Below are positions 5,557-5,614 of a DNA stretch of 5,614 nt, one piece after another (within the stretch, counting starts at the first letter, position 1; each line of letters begins with the position of its first letter). Origin of the DNA: CAZMRW01 sp964568805 (GTDB lineage: Bacteria; Pseudomonadota; Gammaproteobacteria; Methylococcales; Methylomonadaceae). The notes beneath the pieces were generated by a model, which saw only the letters and a program-made list of their open reading frames with translations, did no database searches and had not been told where the DNA came from. The translations under genes and the position numbers were made by a program. The stretch covers positions 1 through 5,614 of the forward strand of contig CAZMRW010000139.1 of the NCBI GenBank assembly GCA_964568805.1, read 5' to 3'.

Positions 5557-5614
5557 TACTGTAAGCGCTCTTTTAACAGCATCTGGTAAAGGCTGAGAGA
5601 AAGGTGTGATGATA

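Noticed and set aside
5590..5614. GGCTGAGAGAAAGG at the right edge, reminiscent of the CTGAGA element of a TPP riboswitch.
   Set aside because: The other conserved parts (GGGGTGC before it and the ACCTGATCTGG-type part after it) are not present in the visible sequence, and the site lies in the upstream flank of an IS110 remnant.

Overview
The window is bacterial DNA of about 47-50% G+C by eye. It probably comes from a gammaproteobacterium: the two-component pair is PhoP/PhoQ-like, the sirtuin has the CobB-type signature, and codon use is mixed. The lineage call is weak, since nothing here is a firm taxonomic marker. A methylotroph-like gammaproteobacterium is possible but not shown.

Layout, left to right. 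(1) 88-1218 (+): an intact amino-acid dehydrogenase of the Glu/Leu/Phe/Val family. Its side-chain pocket looks like that of leucine dehydrogenase rather than glutamate dehydrogenase. (2) 1238-1817 (+): a deletion scar. The first ~18 codons of a 2-oxoacid:ferredoxin oxidoreductase gamma subunit, with their own ribosome binding site, run straight into the back part of an acyl-CoA ligase in another frame. The ligase has also lost a large internal block. (3) 1848-2555 (-): a class III (CobB/SIRT5-like) sirtuin that lacks the zinc-binding cysteines. (4) 2726-2947 (+): a small acidic helical protein of unknown function behind a good sigma70-type promoter. (5) 2948-3313: a 366-base stretch without an intact gene. 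It holds what looks like the decayed C-terminal end of a HAF-repeat extracellular protein on the minus strand. (6) 3314-5328 (+): an overlapping response regulator/histidine kinase pair of the PhoP/PhoQ type. (7) 5329-5614: a short spacer, then the frameshifted, truncated N-terminus of an IS110-family transposase on the minus strand, running towards the window edge.

How the parts relate. The dehydrogenase, the oxidoreductase stub and the ligase remnant look like the remains of one ancestral amino-acid catabolic cluster (amino acid to 2-oxoacid to acyl-CoA, plus acid activation). Only the dehydrogenase survives intact. The sirtuin, the small gene and the two-component operon are independent units. 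Four separate gene remnants in 5.6 kb mark this as a region undergoing gene loss. I found no convincing undescribed system. The most informative observations are the deletion scar, the hidden minus-strand remnants at 3132-3269 and 5415-5556, and the zinc-less sirtuin.
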